Assembly: GCA_002362595.1 (NCBI GenBank)
Contig: DEUO01000137.1
Span: forward strand, 427-9,046
DNA: 8,620 nucleotides
DNA from: Caryophanales bacterium UBA3260
Lineage (GTDB): Bacteria; Bacillota_I; Bacilli_A; RF39; UBA660
Direction of reading: 5' to 3'
In this document: positions 6,548 to 8,620 of the stretch, in pieces
Numbering within the stretch: the first letter of the stretch is position 1
Layout of the letters: each line of letters opens with the position of its first letter
Notes under the pieces: model-generated
Seen by the model: only the letters and a program-made list of their open reading frames with translations
Database searches by the model: none
Told to the model about the DNA's origin: nothing
Translations under genes and position numbers: made by a program

Positions 6548-7789
6548 TTATAGATACATTATATTTATATCAACATTACCTTTTATTCCATCTACTTTAC
6601 CATTACTACATAATTGCCAGTATTTATAATTACCTTGGTAGTTAGTTTTACTTGTATAGTGAGCTAACCAAGTATCATAACCAGTATCATACCAAACGTT
6701 TTCTAAGTAGTTTTTACTACTATATAAAGCTCCCTCATATCCTGCTTTAGTTATTGTATCTAAGAATGCTTTGGCATTTTTTGTTGTACTATAAAAGCTT
6801 TGATGAAATTCATTATAGAAAGACCAACTTTCCCAGTCATATGCTACTGGTAAATCAACTTTATAATCTTTTATTTGTTCTAAGACCCATTTAGCATCAT
6901 TTATAGCACTTTCTTCATTATTAGCATAAGAATAGAAGTATATACCAACAGGAATACCTACGCGATTGAATCCTTCAATGTTTTGAATAAATTTTTTATC
7001 AACGAAATATTCGCCACCGATACCTTTAGCGCTTCCGACACGGATAAAAGCAAATTCTACACCGGATTCTGCTACGGCATCAAAATCAATATCTCCTTGC
7101 CAACTTGAAATGTCTATTCCTATTTTGGTACTAGCTGTTTTATGTTTTTTAAAAACATCAGAAAATAATGTATAACTTGGATTAGAATTATTACTTTGAC
7201 TATTATTACTATTAGATGGATTTTTTACTGATAAAGTAAAGTCTTTAGTAGTGGTATTTCCACTATTATCGGTCGCTTTAAAAGTTAAGTCATAAGTACC
7301 TACTTTACTAGTATCATAATCGCCAATTATTTCACAAGTAGGATTATCATCTAAATCATCAGCACAAGTAATATCTTCAAGTAGAGAACCTGTATAAGCA
7401 GTAGTAACTGAATATGTGTTGCCTAACCAAATAGATGGTGGTGTTTCATCTTTTATATCTATTTTAAAAGAATATGGTATCTTTATATCTTCTTCATTAA
7501 TATATTCAAAGTTAACTTCTACTTCACCTATATTAGATGTATCAATAGTATAGTCATTTATTAATTCTCCATTTATATTAGTTATAAAATCACTTACTTT
7601 AATATCACTTAGAAAATTAGTAGATAAATTATCTTTTAAATCAACAATAATAGTAGCATTTTTTAATTTTTCTTCATATATCTTTTTCTCTTTATAAGCT
7701 TTAAAACGAGGAATAATTATTGTTGTAAGTAAAGTAATAGAAATTATTAAGCAAATACATAATATTAAATATAAATGTTTTCTTTTCAT
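6548..7789 (-). CDS. membrane-anchored GH25 muramidase with Ig-like domain
   Basis: A 413-aa cell-wall hydrolase. Residues 5-26 form one hydrophobic helix after a basic start (MKRK), with no clear signal peptidase site, so it is probably anchored with its C-terminus outside. Residues of about 35-110 are a beta-rich stalk. About 114-190 is a DUF5011-type bacterial Ig-like domain: it opens DETPPSIWLG, has two Cys in TCADDLDDNPTC that could form a disulfide, and closes GTYDLTFKATDNSGNTT. An S/N-rich linker follows. The C-terminal half (about 222-413) is a GH25 lysozyme domain: GIDISSWQG with Asp226, YFYSYA, the acid pair Asp318 and Glu320 in AYDWESW, WLAHYT, and the end GNVDINIMYL. GH25 enzymes cut the MurNAc-GlcNAc beta-1,4 bond of peptidoglycan. 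AGGAG (7800-7796) lies 6 bases before the ATG. It sits 16 bases after the DUF3592-like gene and is probably co-transcribed with it. I see no phage genes nearby, so a cell-wall remodelling role is more likely than an endolysin. Confidence 0.94.
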   Translation of the reverse strand: MKRKHLYLILCICLIISITLLTTIIIPRFKAYKEKKIYEEKLKNATIIVDLKDNLSTNFLSDIKVSDFITNINGELINDYTIDTSNIGEVEVNFEYINEEDIKIPYSFKIDIKDETPPSIWLGNTYSVTTAYTGSLLEDITCADDLDDNPTCEIIGDYDTSKVGTYDLTFKATDNSGNTTTKDFTLSVKNPSNSNNSQSNNSNPSYTLFSDVFKKHKTASTKIGIDISSWQGDIDFDAVAESGVEFAFIRVGSAKGIGGEYFVDKKFIQNIEGFNRVGIPVGIYFYSYANNEESAINDAKWVLEQIKDYKVDLPVAYDWESWSFYNEFHQSFYSTTKNAKAFLDTITKAGYEGALYSSKNYLENVWYDTGYDTWLAHYTSKTNYQGNYKYWQLCSNGKVDGIKGNVDINIMYL

Positions 7790-7805
7790 AAGATTCTCCT
7801 ATACT

Positions 7806-8615
7806 TTATTTAGAAGGTAAGCCTTCTGTATCTTTATTTTCATCTTTTTCTTTCTTTTTTATATTAAAATTAAACTTTATTTCTGTTTTAGGACCCATTA
7901 ATGCTATTGGATCTATTATATTTAATGGAGGATATAATGAATCTAAATCTACATAGTAATTATTTATATCATTTTGATTTAAATAGACAACTACTGTAGT
8001 ATGTTTATATTCGCTAATAGGATCATTTAAATTAACGTAAGTATCTTCGCTTTCAAAGACAAATTCTGAGTTTGTTTGAGGATTAAAATACTTAGCGCGT
8101 AAACGATATGGATACATACCATTTTTCTTTAATTTTTCATTATTATTAGTAAAGACAGCAGTTATTGTGGCATTAACATAAAAACCATTTTGTTTTAGTT
8201 CATTACAATATTTTTTCCTTTTATAATATTTTATTAATGAAGGAAGAAAAATAGAAATAATAATTATAGATATTAGGATACCCGGTAAATAAAGATAATA
8301 ATGATTATTTATTACTTCTTTTGTTGGATTATACATATCTACTTTTATTTCGATTTGATCATCAACTGCATATTTATTATTTTTAATACTTATTTTAGCT
8401 TCATATTCATGACCTGTTAAGCTAAATTTAACTGTTGCTTTATTCTTACCATCTATATAATCAATAGATTTTATTTTACCATTTAAATTAACTGCTTTTT
8501 GTTCTAATGAATAGTCATAAATAGCTATACCAATACTAGCTATTAATAGTATTATACTTATAGTAATTAAAAGTACTTTAATATTTCTTGATTTTTCTTT
8601 TATAGGATCTTTCAT
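7806..8615 (-). CDS. two-TM membrane protein with two DUF3592-like segments
   Basis: A 269-aa membrane protein of unknown function. TM helix 1 is at about 12-33, after a basic N-terminus; TM helix 2 is at about 107-128, followed by KYYKRKKY. By the positive-inside rule residues 34-106 would be outside and 129-269 inside. Both soluble parts look like DUF3592-type beta domains. The first has GKIKSIDYIDGKNKATVKFSL and ends DMYNPTKEV; the second has GFYVNATITAVF, a YPYRLRAKYFNPQTN strand pair, then VVVYLNQNDINNYYVD. The tail is Lys/Glu-rich. An in-frame TAA at 8618-8616, directly before the ATG, rules out an upstream start. Its ribosome site and promoter lie outside the window. It precedes the GH25 gene by 16 bases, so a role with that wall hydrolase is plausible but unproven. 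Confidence 0.85.
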   Translation of the reverse strand: MKDPIKEKSRNIKVLLITISIILLIASIGIAIYDYSLEQKAVNLNGKIKSIDYIDGKNKATVKFSLTGHEYEAKISIKNNKYAVDDQIEIKVDMYNPTKEVINNHYYLYLPGILISIIIISIFLPSLIKYYKRKKYCNELKQNGFYVNATITAVFTNNNEKLKKNGMYPYRLRAKYFNPQTNSEFVFESEDTYVNLNDPISEYKHTTVVVYLNQNDINNYYVDLDSLYPPLNIIDPIALMGPKTEIKFNFNIKKKEKDENKDTEGLPSK

Positions 8616-8620
8616 TTATA

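Noticed and set aside
6548..7789. GH25 gene as a prophage endolysin
   Set aside because: It has an N-terminal membrane anchor and Ig-like stalk, and no holin or phage structural genes are near it.
1..8620. CRISPR arrays, tRNA/rRNA genes, insertion sequences or recoded TGA codons
   Set aside because: I saw no regularly spaced repeats, tRNA-like cloverleaf, transposase or inverted-repeat ends, and no in-frame TGA in the genes.

Overview
The window is AT-rich DNA (roughly 70% A+T by eye, not counted) from a low-GC Gram-positive-type bacterium. Three things suggest this: a T-box tRNA-sensing leader, strong AGGAG-type ribosome sites, and short AT-rich intrinsic terminators. All six full-length genes end in TAA and Trp is read from TGG, so nothing points to the Mycoplasma code. 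An uncultured gut Bacilli/Erysipelotrichia or RF39-like lineage is my inference. The gene content is mostly core metabolism and cell surface. I see no mobile element, CRISPR array, tRNA or rRNA.

Layout: (1) 1-208 holds a probable truncated secreted-protein gene on the minus strand and two hairpins, one of which is the ileS terminator. (2) 209-4134 is a T-box operon on the minus strand: promoter, isoleucine-specific T-box leader, a CYTH-fold phosphohydrolase/cyclase-like gene, then ileS. The two genes overlap by one base (TAATG). The synthetase is the long, eukaryote-like type 2 form, with a GLHH sequence in place of HIGH. (3) 4151-5017 is an unrecognised minus-strand gene whose middle resembles a transglutaminase fold lacking the catalytic His. 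It diverges from (4) 5140-6513, an alpha-D-phosphohexomutase on the plus strand, across a 122-bp intergenic region with two back-to-back promoters. (5) A palindromic terminator at about 6518-6545 separates the mutase from a convergent minus-strand pair: a two-TM DUF3592-like protein (7806-8615) and, 16 bp downstream of it, a membrane-anchored Ig-like plus GH25 muramidase (6548-7789).

Functionally, uncharged tRNA-Ile should turn on both the CYTH gene and ileS through the leader. The mutase supplies sugar-1-phosphates for envelope polysaccharide, and the GH25/DUF3592 pair acts at the membrane and cell wall. The least understood items are the CYTH gene inside an isoleucine T-box operon, the transglutaminase-like protein, and the truncated left-edge gene.
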